Origin: Odiellus spinosus
Taxonomy: Eukaryota > Arthropoda > Arachnida > Opiliones > Phalangiidae
Assembly (NCBI GenBank): GCA_963920705.1
Contig: OY987229.1
Location: forward strand, 21,085,728 to 21,149,727
Reading direction: 5' to 3'
Length of the DNA: 64,000 nt
Shown here: in pieces, positions 11,105-22,596 of the stretch
Numbering within the stretch: position 1 is the first letter of the stretch
Layout of the letters: every line of letters begins with the position of its first letter
Notes under the pieces: generated by a model
The model's input: only the letters and a program-made list of their open reading frames with translations
Told to the model about the DNA's origin: nothing
Databases searched by the model: none
Position numbers and translations under genes: made by a program

Positions 11105-12392
11105 ACTTGAATGAATTAAATTCATGCTTAAATACCTTGAATACATTAAATTTACGCTTAAATAACTTGAATGAATTAAATTCATGCTTAAATAACTTGA
11201 ATGAATTAAATTCATGCTTAAATAACTTGAATGAATTAAATTCATGCTTAAATAGCTTGAATGAATTAAATTCATGCTTAAATAACTTGAATGAATTAAA
11301 TTTATGCTTAAATAACTTGAATGAATTAAATTTATGCTTAAATAACTTGAATGAATTAAATTTATGCTTAAATAACTTGAATGAATTAAATTCATGCTTA
11401 AATAACTTGAATGAATTAAATTCATGCTTAAATAACTTGAATTAATTAAATTCATGCTTAAATAACTTGAATTAATTAAATTCATGCTTAAATAACTTGA
11501 ATGAATTAAATTCATGCTTAAATAACTTGAATGAATTAAATTTTTGCTTAAGTTATTATATTGAATGAATTAAATTTTTGCTTAAGTTATTATCTTGAAT
11601 GAATTAAATTTATGCTTAAATTATTATCTTGAATGAATTAAATTTATGCTTAAATTATTATCTTGAATGAATTAAATTTATGCTTAAATTATTATCTTGA
11701 ATGAATTAAATTCATGCTTAAATAACTTGAATGAATTAAATTTATGCTTAAATAACTTGAATGAATTAAATTTATGCTTAAATTATTATATTGAATGAAT
11801 TAAATTTATGCTTAAATTATTATCTTGAATGAATTAAATTTATGCTTAAATTATTATCTTGAATGAATTAAATTTATGCTTAAATTATTATATTCAATGA
11901 ATTAAATTTATGCTTAAATTATTATCTTGAATGAATTAAATTTATGCTTAAATTATTATCTTGAATGAATTAAATTTATGCTTAAATTATTATCTTGAAT
12001 GAATTAAATTTATGCTTAAATTATTATCTTGAATGAATTAAATTTATGCTTAAATTATTATCTTGAATGAGTTAAATTTATGCTTAAATTATTATCTTGA
12101 ATGAGTTAAATTTATGCTTAAATTATTATCTTGAATGAATTAAATTTATGCTTAAATTATTATCTTGACTGAATTAAATTTATGCTTAAATTATTATCTT
12201 GAATGAATTAAATTTATGCTTAAATTATTATCTTGAATGAATTAAATTTATGCCTAAATTATTATCTTGAATGAATTAAATTTATGCTTAAATTATTATC
12301 TTGAATTAATTAAATTTATGCTTAAATTATTATATTGAATGAATTAAATTTATGCTTAAATTATTATCTTGAATGAATTAAATTTATGCTTA
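11105..12392. repeat. Minisatellite 2: interchanging 30- and 34-bp units
   Basis: About 40 units. The 30-bp form is AATAACTTGAATGAATTAAA plus TTCATGCTTA; the 34-bp form has AATTATTATCTTGA in place of AATAACTTGA. The 30-bp form fills 11105 to about 11550, four or so 34-bp units follow, the 30-bp form returns near 11697-11780, then 34-bp units continue to the end. The TTCAT variant contains a perfect 15-base dyad, ATGAATTAAATTCAT; the TTTAT variant breaks it. Confidence 0.97.
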
Positions 12393-12409
12393 CAGTTGAC
12401 TCTTTCTCT

Positions 12410-12562
12410 TTCTGATACGTGATAAGATCGCTTTCGCGCTGTCTTTTTCGTAAAAGTACTTTATCCAGATCAAGTCCTACCTTTTCATATCAAAATTATC
12501 GTTAATTACTTTCCAGAAATAAACTACGTCATTCGAAAAAAATCTTGACAGCCTTACTTTAG
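12410..12562 (-). repeat. Family H dispersed repeat, partial copy
   Basis: Reverse-oriented relative to 13545. It shows ACGTGATAAG, CGCTTTCGCGC, TTTTTCGTAAAAGTACTT, then ACTACGTCATTCG and TTGACAGCCTTACTTTA, in the same order as the copy at 45298. It begins about 18 bases after minisatellite 2 ends. Confidence 0.7.
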
Positions 12563-13188
12563 CATATTTCCCTTTTTTCTACTTTCTCTAGTTAATGAAT
12601 TCATCTAATTCATGTTAAATATACTTTATAATTAACCATAACACGACCCAATTAAGAGTCCTTGCCGCGAACTGGGCGCCGCGAAAGTGCATGACAATTA
12701 AAATGATCCCTAACCCGTTTTAACTTTCGTACTTTTAATCTAATGACTCTGTACAACGTAATTTATCTAAACATTGTAATTAAGGTGTGTCCTTCAAACG
12801 ACATGTAAGATATATTTTCGGTAGCTCACCCAGATTTTTCCAGAGCCAAGCCCGCTTTTATAATGAAAGGGATAACTAAAATTTGGGAAAAAATACCCGA
12901 ATTTTTCGAGGTTTAATTGCGTTCTTCGCATTTTTCCGTTGTGTGAGAACGGAAGTGGAATATTTTCCCGAGATATGTCTATATAGTTTAACCCCTTTTT
13001 AACTTTAAATTATTTTTGAATATTTTAATTATGTATTTCATCTAATGTGTTCTAATTAATATATGTTTCACCAATATATGTTTCAAATGTCTAGGGATTA
13101 TATTTTAATTTTATCATAAATTAACTCGACATATTAAAAATTTTATATCTCTGGGTTGACTTAAAATGAAAATGTCAAAAATTTATAG
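12563..13188. other. AT-rich non-coding stretch
   Basis: No gene or repeat recognised apart from a duplicated ATATATGTTTCA word at 13060-13087. Confidence 0.3.
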
Positions 13189-13195
13189 ATATTAA

Positions 13196-13533
13196 CAGAA
13201 GCCGATGAAACCCTCCTTTGAAGTCTACTACTCTAATGTTCCATATAGCGCTCCTCTCTGCATGGGTAAAATTCCCAATTTTACGAGATCGGAGGGGTCC
13301 TACTTCATACCCCCCTGTCTACGGAAAATTGGAAATTCTCTCTCTCCACAAACGACGACGTTTTTTTGACGAACTCCAAGGCTGCTAGAGATATTCGCTC
13401 GACGAGCTCCCGCTCCGAAAACATCTACCGTTAGGTGGCGTACGAATCGCGCCTTTTGAGAATAACCCATACAGAGAGGGGTAGACAAGACCCGGGAGTA
13501 ATAGACTTCAAAGGAGGGTTTCATCGGCTTCTG
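13196..13533 (-). mobile_element. Family A MITE, copy 2
   Basis: A 338-bp copy in minus orientation with both CAGAAGCCGATG ends intact. No 7-bp duplication is visible (ATATTAA before, ACGATAA after). A family H repeat begins about 12 bases beyond its right end. Confidence 0.93.
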
Positions 13534-13544
13534 ACGATAATTAA

Positions 13545-13835
13545 ATACTGTATTAAGTACTTTTACGAAAAAGACCGCACGAATGCAACCTTATCACGTG
13601 CCAAAACGCGATAGAATTAACTGTAGGCTCTACAATAGCGAAATCACGTGACCATATGAGGTAGTATCGCTGGGAATTTTTACAATTTCGAAAATGTATT
13701 TTTACTGTCACTGTAATTTTATTCTATGACATATGTATATATATATTTTGAATCGTTTTTTAACGATATTTCCGAAAATGCTACTCAATTTTCGTTAGGA
13801 AGTCATGAAAAATGCATGACAACCTTATTTTAAAT
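13545..13835 (+). repeat. Family H dispersed repeat, long copy
   Basis: Ordered motifs: AAGTACTTTTACGAAAAAGA, CCTTATCACGTGCC, CTGTAGGCTCTACAATAGCG, a second ATCACGTGAC, TTTTTACTGTCACTGTAATT, GACATATGTATATATAT, AATCGTTTTTTAACGAT and GAAAATGCTACTCAATTTTC. Other copies are at 12410, 21686, 27235, 29482, 32985, 33820 and 45298. Two E-box palindromes (CACGTG) are carried. Class unknown; the outer ends may be AAAGTGAGGCTGTCA-like inverted repeats. Confidence 0.8.
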
Positions 13836-14230
13836 CATAGATTTCGTTATATCGAGTTTTATTTATTTTAATGGATTAAAAAAACACGTTCCTTGTTCTT
13901 CTTTAAGGATCGCGAACAAACATTGAGCTTTAGGCGCTATAACCACGTGGTTAACATTGTTTTTGAGCTGTATCTTCAGCAACATACCAAAAAGGACAAT
14001 TTAGTTTAATATATTATTAAATGCGGATGAACGGCCGGATATTATTTTTATTTCTTTCTTTTTAATCTCAAGTATAGTAGCAAATCGTGCTTAACGCGTA
14101 GCACGAGCCCTTTTATTTGATTCCATTAATGCCCCGGGTCTTACAATACACGCGAACTTGTCGACTGCATTAGAAAAACAAGATAACCAAGACTTGTACG
14201 ACCCTTATATGCGAAGACATTCAGCTGATC

Positions 14231-14275
14231 TACGTGATAGCTAAGCCTATTTTCTGTGTAAATTTTAATTTTAGT
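14231..14275 (+). repeat. Short family C fragment
   Basis: AGCTAAGCCTATTTTCTGTG followed by an AT-rich TTTTAATTTTAG resembles the C right inner arm. It lies directly left of palindrome D. Confidence 0.4.
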
Positions 14276-14315
14276 TGTATGTAATGTACATTTTAATGAT
14301 AATCGATACAAAATC

Positions 14316-14795
14316 AGGTGAATGAAAGGCCGAAACAACATATTTTTAATCGATTAAGAATGCTAAAATAATGAGAAAAAGAATAATATAACTCACCAAA
14401 AATATTTCGTTATTTTATAATCAATTTCCAAAGTTCCGAAACTTGCAGATGCTAAGCCTTGGCTGCCTAGTTCGGCGAACTAGGCGAGCACGAGCCGTAT
14501 TTGTTTTTAATATTCCCGTCTGATCTAGTCGCCAATCACGAGCGAGTACGCGTATTTTTAAAATACTCGCTCGTGATTGGAGACAAGAACAGCGGCGAAT
14601 ATTAAAAACAAATACAGGTCGTACTAGCCTATAGTTCACCGAGCTAGGCAGCCTAGGCTTAGCATCGGAACTATGGAAATTGATTATAAAATAACGAAAT
14701 ATTTTTGGTGAGTTATATTATTTTTTTTTTCATTATTTTAGCATTCTTAATCGATTAAAAATAGGTTGTTTTGGCTTTTTATTCTCCTTTTAAAG
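14316..14795. mobile_element. Family D long palindrome (foldback element)
   Basis: About 480 bp folding around 14553. Arms pair along nearly their whole length: TTTTTAATCGATTAAGAATG with its inverse at 14742-14762, AATATTTCGTTATTTTATAA with its inverse near 14682-14706, AAATACTCGCTCGTGATTGG with CCAATCACGAGCGAGTACG at the centre. No long frame and no coding capacity. Terminal bases and target duplication are unclear. One copy seen. Confidence 0.85.
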
Positions 14796-15306
14796 CCTCT
14801 ATTGAATATTTCGAGATCTGCAAAATACCAAACCTTAATTATAATTACTACAGAACAATTTATCGCATGAACTTCAACAATTTATTAATAAGAGAATCTT
14901 GAAAACTTTCAAAGAATGCTAAATTTTTTTTTTTAGTCGGTGGTTGAGGACAATGAAGTAATGCCATTAAAAAAATGAAAATTGCGAACTATCTCCTTGG
15001 AGCTATAAATATATAAATATATAGAGATAGGCGTAACAGGGTTTCAATTATAAACTGCATTCCACTGTCGATGACATTTCGCCCAAAACGACTTCCCTAA
15101 TAAAGATTTTTTTGCCATCGTTCGTTCTCTATATCATGTTTTGAGCTCCTTAAACGTTCGCCTTCAATTAATGAGATTTTAAATGGAACCTGCCCTGATG
15201 GCATCCATCTTAATATACGCCGTTATTCTAGGAACGCGCTAGCATTTCATAGTTATGAACCAATCATCAAGCGTAATGCAATTTCATTTCCCAAGAGCTC
15301 GGAATT
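14796..15306. other. AT-rich non-coding stretch
   Basis: No gene or repeat recognised. Confidence 0.3.
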
Positions 15307-16728
15307 CGTATTCTGATGTATATTATCTGTTTGATTAATTATAGACTATTTTTCATTCGAGTTAACTTATTTTATTCGAAGATAGAGTGAAACCACATAA
15401 TCCATATCCATTTTTATCCAAAAATGGTCTTATCTTTGAATATTATCCGCGTTATATGTTCGGATAAAAAACATTCAAAATGTATTTTCGTGCAAAATAA
15501 TGAATAAAAAGATGATTTAAAATCTTAAGTTTCGTTGTTTTATTTATATTCTTCAAATTAAAAGTTAATTTGAAATATTTTTCTTATATTTTAGACTAAT
15601 TCTGGAAATGTGAATTTTCTTATCCATCGTTATACGTTTCAATGCGAGTAATTTGTAGATAGATAAAGCGCCAAATACATATCTTCGGGTAAACCTTATA
15701 CGTTTAACAATTATACGAATATGCAAATTTTATTTTTTAGTTACAATTTATCCGAAAATAAAATATCTGAAAATCTACCAATAACGGAAGATAATGGATA
15801 TCCGATTCCGAGCTCTACATTTCCCCCAAAAAATCGGGCTTAAACCAATCAGATTGTTTCTTTATTAATATGGGTGTGTGATAAAGCATCGATCATTGAC
15901 AAAAATATACAAATTACTTAATTCATCAACCAAAAATAAAACTTGTTTTTAATTTGATAGCTTGTTTATAAAATATGTAGATTAGTTTTATATAATTAAC
16001 TTGTTATTTACCTCCGACAGAAGCCGATGAAACCCTCCTTTGAAGTCTATTACTCCCGGGTCTTGTTTACCCTCTCTGTATGGGTTAGTTTCAAAAAGCG
16101 CGATTCGTACGCCTCCTAACGGTAGATATTTTCGGAGCGGGAGTTCGTCGAGCGAATATCTCTAGCAGCCTTGGAGTTCGTCAAAAAAACGTCGTCGTTT
16201 GTGGAGAGAGAATTTCCAATTTTCCGTAGACAGGGGGTATGAAGTAGGACCCCTCCGATCTCGTAAAATTGGGAATTTTACCCATGCAGAGAGGAGCGCT
16301 ATATGGAACATTAGAGTAGTAAACTTCAAAGGAGGGTTTCATCGGCTTCTGCCTCCGACGATAAGAGTTTGGCGCTTTATTTAAGAACAAATCACTCATT
16401 TTCAAACGTATAACGATGGATAAGAAAATTCATATTTCCAGAATCAGTCTAAAATAGAAAAATTTCGAAATTGAATTTTAATTCGAATGATATCAATAAA
16501 ACCACGAAACTAAGATTTTAAATCATCTTTTTATTCATTATTTTTCAAATAAATTTTGAATTTTTTTATCCGAACGTATAACGCGGATAATATTCTAAGA
16601 TAAGTTGCCATTTTTGGATAAAAACGGCTATGGATTACGTTTTTTTTTTTTACTTTATCTTCGAATAAGTTAACTCGAATGAAAAATAGTCTATTTTTAA
16701 TCAAACAGATAATATACATCAGAATTAA
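15307..16728. mobile_element. Large foldback element interrupted by family A copy 3
   Basis: Two arms of about 360 bp are inverted copies: left 15307-15680, right 16373-16728. Landmarks are TTCTGATGTATATTATCTG left against CAGATAATATACATCAGAA right, TTTTCATTCGAGTTAACTTA against its inverse at 16671-16690, CTTATCCATCGTTATACGTTT against its inverse near 16406, and GCGCCAAAT against TTTGGCGC. The loop holds family A copy 3. Without that copy the element is about 1.08 kb. The right arm has gained an inserted T run, so the arms have diverged independently. Confidence 0.8.
16018..16351 (+). mobile_element. Family A MITE, copy 3
   Basis: A 334-bp copy inside the loop of the foldback at 15307-16728. 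Perfect 7-bp duplication CCTCCGA at 16011-16017 and 16352-16358. Both ends are the CCGATG type. Confidence 0.95.
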
Positions 16729-17317
16729 GTAGATTTTATCCAATTAATAAAAATTATACGAATTCGTCTGTTTTAAATTTCGTGCCTTTGTCCAAGATCA
16801 CATCACAATGGCATATATATCAATTATAATTATAATATTTAGACACATTAAGAGTAATTTTGGGCTCTTGAAAATAACCCGTTTTCTTAACAATGATAAT
16901 TTACGAGATCTCGTTTTTAAGTACTCATCTCATTGAGAGAAAAATCGCAAATTAATTTAACTAAACATTTATTAAACAATGAAACGAGTGTTTAATGGGT
17001 TGAGGAGATTCTTATCTGACAAAGAAAACGAGCTAGCCTCGTGCGCAGCCGCGAATTAGCGTAACAATTGAAATCAAACCGGCCCAGCTCACTTCTATAG
17101 TTAAGCTGTCAATCCAGTTCGACGCCATTCGCGAAATAATCAACCAAATGAAAGGAAAAGGAGTTTTAGAATTTTTAGTTCCACGCGAAAGATTATTTTT
17201 GGGAGTGAAGAAGATTAACAATATTGTACGCTGATTTTTTTTCCAATTTGTACGAGTGATAAATTGCCGTTAGCGGACGCTTTTGAAAGCCTTGATTAGC
17301 TATTATCATAGGTGTCC
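16729..17317. other. Non-coding stretch
   Basis: A GC-richer patch with CpGs lies at 17030-17130. Small minus-strand frames (17033-17221) lack homology that I can recognise. Confidence 0.3.
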
Positions 17318-17324
17318 ATTTAAT

Positions 17325-17661
17325 CAGAAGCCGATGAAACCCTCCTTTGAAGTCTATTACTCCCTGGTCTTGTCTACCCCTCTCTGTATGGGTTAGTTTC
17401 AAAAAGCGCGATTCGTACGCCTCCTAACGGTAGATATTTTCGGAGCGGGAGTTCGTCGAGCGAATATCTCTAGCCGCCTTGGAGTTCGTCCAAAAAACGT
17501 CGTCGTTTGTGGAGAGAGAGAATTTCCAATTTTGCGTAGACAGGGGGTATGAAGTAGGACCCCTCCGATCTCGTAAAATTGGGAATTTTACCCTTACAGA
17601 GAGGAGCTCTATATGGAACATTAGAGTAGTAGACTTCAAAGGAGGGTTTCATCGGCTTCTG
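17325..17661 (+). mobile_element. Family A MITE, copy 4
   Basis: A 337-bp copy. Perfect 7-bp duplication ATTTAAT at 17318-17324 and 17662-17668, with mismatching bases on either side, which fixes the duplication at seven rather than eight. Confidence 0.95.
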
Positions 17662-18051
17662 ATTTAATGTATGTGCACTTGGGATGGTTCATATTTTTTC
17701 GTGTGGTGGTCCAAAAAGCACCAAACTTCAACACGTGAAACACTATAGGCACGTAATTTCCCTCTTTGTCCCCCTTTGTAAGATAATATCCCTATCTTCT
17801 AAGTTGTTAAAAATGTAGAAAGCAGCGTGAATATGAATGTTGTCATTAGTATTTTTTGGGGCCATTACCGTTTCATATTAGCGCAGGGTTCCTAATTTGG
17901 GAGATGCTCGCCACGACAATGTCGCCGCGCTCGGGGCGGAACTAGGGTATGTTTTAAAATTAAAACACGCACCATACGCATCTACTACCGCGATTCCAGG
18001 ACGCTTAGATGACTTTATAGTAATCGAGAAGCTAATCCCACCACGTAGGTT

Positions 18052-18112
18052 TGACTGTACTAAAGTGATGACGTAACTGAGTAAATATTTAGCATTGCAA
18101 AAGGATGTAATC
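18052..18112 (+). repeat. Family L dispersed repeat, copy 1
   Basis: Shares TGACTGTACTAAA, AACTGAGTA and TATTTAGCATTGCAAAAGG with 22517-22585; the last part also matches 58292-58342. Short and degenerate. Confidence 0.5.
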
Positions 18113-19309
18113 GGAAATAGGCTTTAGTTTAAACTCTCTCAGTAAGATAGAGGTCACTTTTTAACAATCCTGTATTAATAGTTAAAGATGAGAAACAAAA
18201 CCTCGTGCGTGGCTGCTTTGCATAGATAGATCAGCTTTTATAGAGGGTATATTAAATTTTTCATGAACTTCAAATGGAAATTGAGTAGCATTTTCGGAAA
18301 TATTTAAGCGTGGGACCGAGCGATTTTTTAGTCACACGTAATTTTGGATATTTTATTCAATCCTAAATGTTTCTTAATTTCCCTTCGTAAAAGTTTTGAA
18401 GTTTCCCCCGAGGTGTTAATCACTTTCGGATTCCTTGTACACCGATTACGGATTACGAGTAATCATTTTAGTACTGTCAAAGACAGGGATTTTAAAGATT
18501 ACTCGTAATCACTTTAACTGCAGTCAAAAGTACAAGCCTGTACACCGATTACTCTGAGTGACTGGCCCCTAGGTTTCCCCCCACCCCCAAAAACTGCAAA
18601 TTGCGTCTGTCACAACCATGTGGGCTTCCATACTCGTAAGTTGAGATGTATGTTTATGATTTTGTAGTTGAAATTTCCCAAAAAATTTACCTTTTTTAAC
18701 TTTTAAAGTATTTACAAACGCGATGGTGTAAATTTCTTATTGGTTTTTAGTCCATTTTGGGTTGGTATAATTATTGGTCCTTGTATTAGAACCGCGTAAT
18801 GTTACGTTCATTACCAATACCTGTTTTCTTTATTTTTACGCTCGATCCATCCGTTTTTTTTTTCTCTCTCTTTCTATTTTAATGATTCAAGATCGCGACA
18901 TTGACTTTAGGCAATCGAACTATATTAATATAATCTGCCAGCTCTACTTAATGCGCTTCTAATGGGCGACATTTGGCCCGCAGGGGGGTTCTGCCGCTGA
19001 CGACAGTCTTTATACACGTGTATTCATTCATTTTGGGAGCCTTAACCCTCTGCTATCCCTCTCGGAGTGCCGAAACTAAGAAAGAGCAAGATAAGCAAAA
19101 AAAAAAGGGTCACTGAACACCTTATAGTGTTTTCCACTCATCTTTGACGTAACCTATAATTATTGTCATTATCCACATTAGAATTCTTGATTTTTCTTTT
19201 TATATATTAGCTACTTCTTAAAAAAACTTGTAAAGGACAAGTATTGTGGACGTGAGAAAGAATGGCGTGATGTCACAGGACTCAACGACATTTAAAATAA
19301 TTGTTTTTG
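18113..19309. other. Non-coding stretch with a small family H fragment
   Basis: 18258-18310 matches the family H motif AACTTCAAATGGAAATTGAG with TAGCATTTTCGG in minus orientation. 18435-18575 holds paired GATTAC words and a duplicated TGTACACCGATTAC, forming a weak foldback. Otherwise nothing recognised. Confidence 0.4.
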
Positions 19310-20495
19310 GAAATATTAGGATAAATATCTGAATTATAGGAATTTTACGTTAAAAATCTTAATTATAGGAAGTTTAGGTTAAAAATCTCAATTATAGGAA
19401 TTTTAGGATAAAAATCTTAATTATAGGAATTTTAGAATACTTAATTATAGGAATATTAGGATGCTTTATTATATTAAATTAGGATACTTAATTATAGATG
19501 TTTTAGGATACTTAATTGTAGATATTTTATGATACTCTGTTATAGGAATTTTAGGATAAAAATCTCAATTATAGGAATTTTAGTATAAAAATCCCAATTA
19601 TAGGAATTTTAGTATAAAAATCCCAATTATAGGAATTTTAGTATAAAAATCCCAATTATAGGAATTTTAGTATAAAAATCCCAATTATAGTAATTTTAGT
19701 ATAAAAATCCCAATTATAGGAATTTTAGTATAAAAATCCCAATTATAGAAATTTTAGTATAAAAATCCCAATTATAGGAATTTTAGGATTAGGAATTTTA
19801 GGATAAAAATCTCAATTATAGGAACTTTAGTATAAAAATCCCAATTATAGGAATTTTAGTATAAAAATCCCAATTATAGGAATTTTAGTATAAAAATCCC
19901 AATTATAGGAATTTTAGTATAAAAATCCCAATTATAGGAATTTTAGTATAAAAATCCCAATTATAGGAATTTTAGTATAAAAATCCCAATTATAGGAATT
20001 TTAGTATAAAAATCCCAATTATAGGAATTTTAGGATTAGGAATTTTAGGATAAAAATCTCAATTATAGGAACTTTAGTATAAAAATCCCAATTATAGGAA
20101 TTTTAGTATAAAAATCCCAATTATAGGAATTTTAGTATAAAAATCCCAATTATAGGAATTTTAGTATAAAAATCCCAATTATAGTAATTTTAGTATAAAA
20201 ATCCCAATTATAGAAATTTTAGTATAAAAATCCCAATTATAGAAATTTTAGGATTAGGAATTTTAGGATAAAAATTCCAATTATAGGAATTTTAGGATAA
20301 AAATCTCAATAATAGGAATTTTAGGATAAAAATCTCAATAATAGGAATTTTAGGATAAAAATCTCAATAATAGGAATTTTAGGATAAAAATCCCAATTAT
20401 AGGAATTTTAAGATTAAGAATTTTAGGATAAAAATCCCAATTATAGGAGTTTTAGGATAAAAATTTCAAATATAAGAATTTTATGATAAAAATCA
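19310..20495. repeat. Minisatellite 3: 29-bp unit with higher-order pattern
   Basis: About 40 units of TTATAGGAATTTTAGTATAA plus AAATCCCAA. Edges are degenerate and the centre homogeneous. A junction marker, GGATTAGGAATTTTAGGATA, recurs at 19786, 20033 and 20251; the first two are followed by CTCAATTATAGGAACTTTAG. Spacings are 247 and 218 bp, which equal 8 and 7 units plus 15 bases. This is a higher-order repeat. Confidence 0.96.
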
Positions 20496-20934
20496 TAATC
20501 CCTTATATGTCATTAAAGATAAGGGATTGACGTTCCTCGAGTGACATGGGGAGTTCTGAAAAACCAGGGATCAAAAAGGCACCTCTTTCTTTCTGTAAAA
20601 AGTCGCTGGTTCCATTATTCAATACGAGAGCTTAGACTTTGATTGAACTCTTGCGTGAGACTTTACCTTTAGGTTTAATGTTAAAGCGATAAAAACTAAA
20701 ATTCCAAGTATAGGAAAATGTAGATTTGTGGAATCGAATTAGACCACTAGGTTCTAATGCCTTTAGGGCGGAAGTTTATGTTTAGGGAATATTATTTTAA
20801 TTTTATAATCCTCGATAATGATACCTTACTATGAATATATTATATATATCCCATAATTTATATTTCATTTTATCGATTTGACATTAGTTTTACGATTTTA
20901 AGAATAACTTCTGAGAATATTTGGGAGAAAAATG
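20496..20934. other. AT-rich non-coding stretch
   Basis: No gene or repeat recognised. Confidence 0.3.
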
Positions 20935-21306
20935 GCCTCTGTGATTGGCTAAGAAATATCATGGGAAAATATTTGCTCAGTGATTGGCTAAGAAATATCA
21001 TGGGGAAAATATTTGCTCAGTGATTGGCTAAGAAATATCATGGGAAAATATTTGCTCAGTGATTGGCTAAGAAATATCATGGGAAAATATTTGCTCAGTG
21101 ATTGGCTATGGGGAAATATTTTCTTATTGATTTGGATAAGAAATACCACGTGAAAAATTTTTGCTGAAACTAAATGATTGGCTAAGAAATATCGTTGGAA
21201 AATACTTGATCAATGATTGGCTAAGATATTTGTTGGGAAAAATGTTTTATTTATTGATTGGCTAATAAATATCATCCGTGATTGGCTTAGAAATATCTTG
21301 AGAAAA
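20935..21306. repeat. Minisatellite 4: 39-bp unit
   Basis: Four near-identical units of TGATTGGCTAAGAAATATCA plus TGGGAAAATATTTGCTCAG lie at 20942-21105. Degenerate units continue to 21306, right up to the family I element. ATTGGC(T) is a CCAAT-box complement, repeated in every unit. Confidence 0.92.
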
Positions 21307-21314
21307 TGTTATAC

Positions 21315-21631
21315 CAAGAATCCATTCAGGTCCCATAAGAATATGGGAGGGCCGCGATTCAATAACCATCCTCCCAAACTTTGTAGCAAAAGTTCGTCCG
21401 CTTCGAATCGATTTTTCAAGTAAATCGCTCCTGACATTATATTATTAACCCGCGCCACTAAAGACCTTGACATAATATTTTGGGTAATAAAAATGGAGCC
21501 AACAGAAAAAACATCTAAGCTTACAAATGTTGCAAAAATTGCGGACGAACTTTTGTTACAAAGTTTGGGAGGATGGTAACAGAGGCTAAAGCTATGCTCC
21601 CATATTCTTATGGAACCTGAATGGATTCTTG
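21315..21631 (+). mobile_element. Family I inverted-repeat element, copy 1
   Basis: A 317-bp element with ends CAAGAATCCATTCAGGTCCC and the inverse GGAACCTGAATGGATTCTTG. Perfect 7-bp duplication GTTATAC at 21308-21314 and 21632-21638. Inner arms share TCCCAAACTTTGTAGC and CAAAAGTTCGTCCGC with their inverses. It starts one base after a degenerate repeat tail. Confidence 0.93.
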
Positions 21632-21685
21632 GTTATACTATTAAACCGCCATATTATAGAATTTTCGTACGAAATAAAGGTACAA

Positions 21686-21840
21686 TGTTCTGGATAAAGT
21701 ACTTCCACGAAAAAGACCGCGCGAAAGCGATTTTATCACGTGCCAGAACTCGCGAGAAATAACTGTAGGCTCTACAATAGCCACGAAAATGCTACTCAAT
21801 TTCCATTTAGAGTTCATGATATTTTTATCGGGAAAAAGAG
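21686..21840 (+). repeat. Family H dispersed repeat, internally deleted copy
   Basis: AAGTACTTCCACGAAAAAGA, TTATCACGTGCCAGAAC, CTGTAGGCTCTACAATAGC then directly GAAAATGCTACTCAATTTCC. The middle part seen at 13545-13835 is missing. Confidence 0.75.
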
Positions 21841-22516
21841 GTCAAAGCAAGTAAAGATATATTCCCCAAATACCGTAAAAAATATTTTACATTATTATTG
21901 TCAGTAATATTGCGTCACACGCGATAATAATAATAATAATAATAATTTATAAATTATTACGACTTTTATATTAGAAACAATGTTGTCTATATAAAATATA
22001 GACGCTGTTTGAAAACCAGCAATACTTCATAGCGTTGAGAGGGAGAGGCGTAAGATTTTGTGTGTTTCCTTTTAAAAACAGGGCCGGTCATGTATCGTTA
22101 GTTTTTTTATTAGTTTCTACTCAAAACAGAAGTTTTTTTTTTGTTTTATTTTTCTTACACGAACGGCCTTTCGTGATTTGTGCGCGAGGTCACTGAAGTC
22201 ACGCCTACTTTGAGTTTGCAGCGAATGCAAAGTTAGTTGACCTTTTTTTTTTCTTAGTTTGATAAAGTGTAATCCCTATTTGCTTGAACTGCAAATACAA
22301 ATTGACTACGACTGTCTGTCTTTTGTATATCGCGCGTGCTTTGCCATAAATGCCCTCTAATACAAAAACAAGATTGACCAATGGCATAAGGACCTTTTTC
22401 TTTCGTAGAAATCGTTCCGTGTGAAGTTTTCATTACTACCCAAGCCATTTGTAACATATTTGAGGAATCATCTTGGTGATATTTTGTTGGGGTACCAAAC
22501 AAGATTCTATAACTTT
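21841..22516. other. AT-rich stretch with an AAT microsatellite
   Basis: A run of ATA/AAT triplets at 21925-21948. Overlapping minus-strand frames at 22205-22502 have no recognised homology. Confidence 0.35.
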
Positions 22517-22585
22517 GACTGTACTAAAATTATCACCTAACTGAGTACGTATTTAGCATTACCAAAGACTGTTAATCACTTACTA
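22517..22585 (+). repeat. Family L dispersed repeat, copy 2
   Basis: Matches 18052-18112 (TGACTGTACTAAAATTATCA, ACTGAGTACGTATTTAGCAT). It lies 11 bases left of family A copy 5. Confidence 0.5.
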
Positions 22586-22596
22586 AATGATTTTAT

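Noticed and set aside
11072-11515. Repetitive frames on both strands (NELNSCLNNL type)
   Set aside because: Produced by the 30-bp AT-rich minisatellite.
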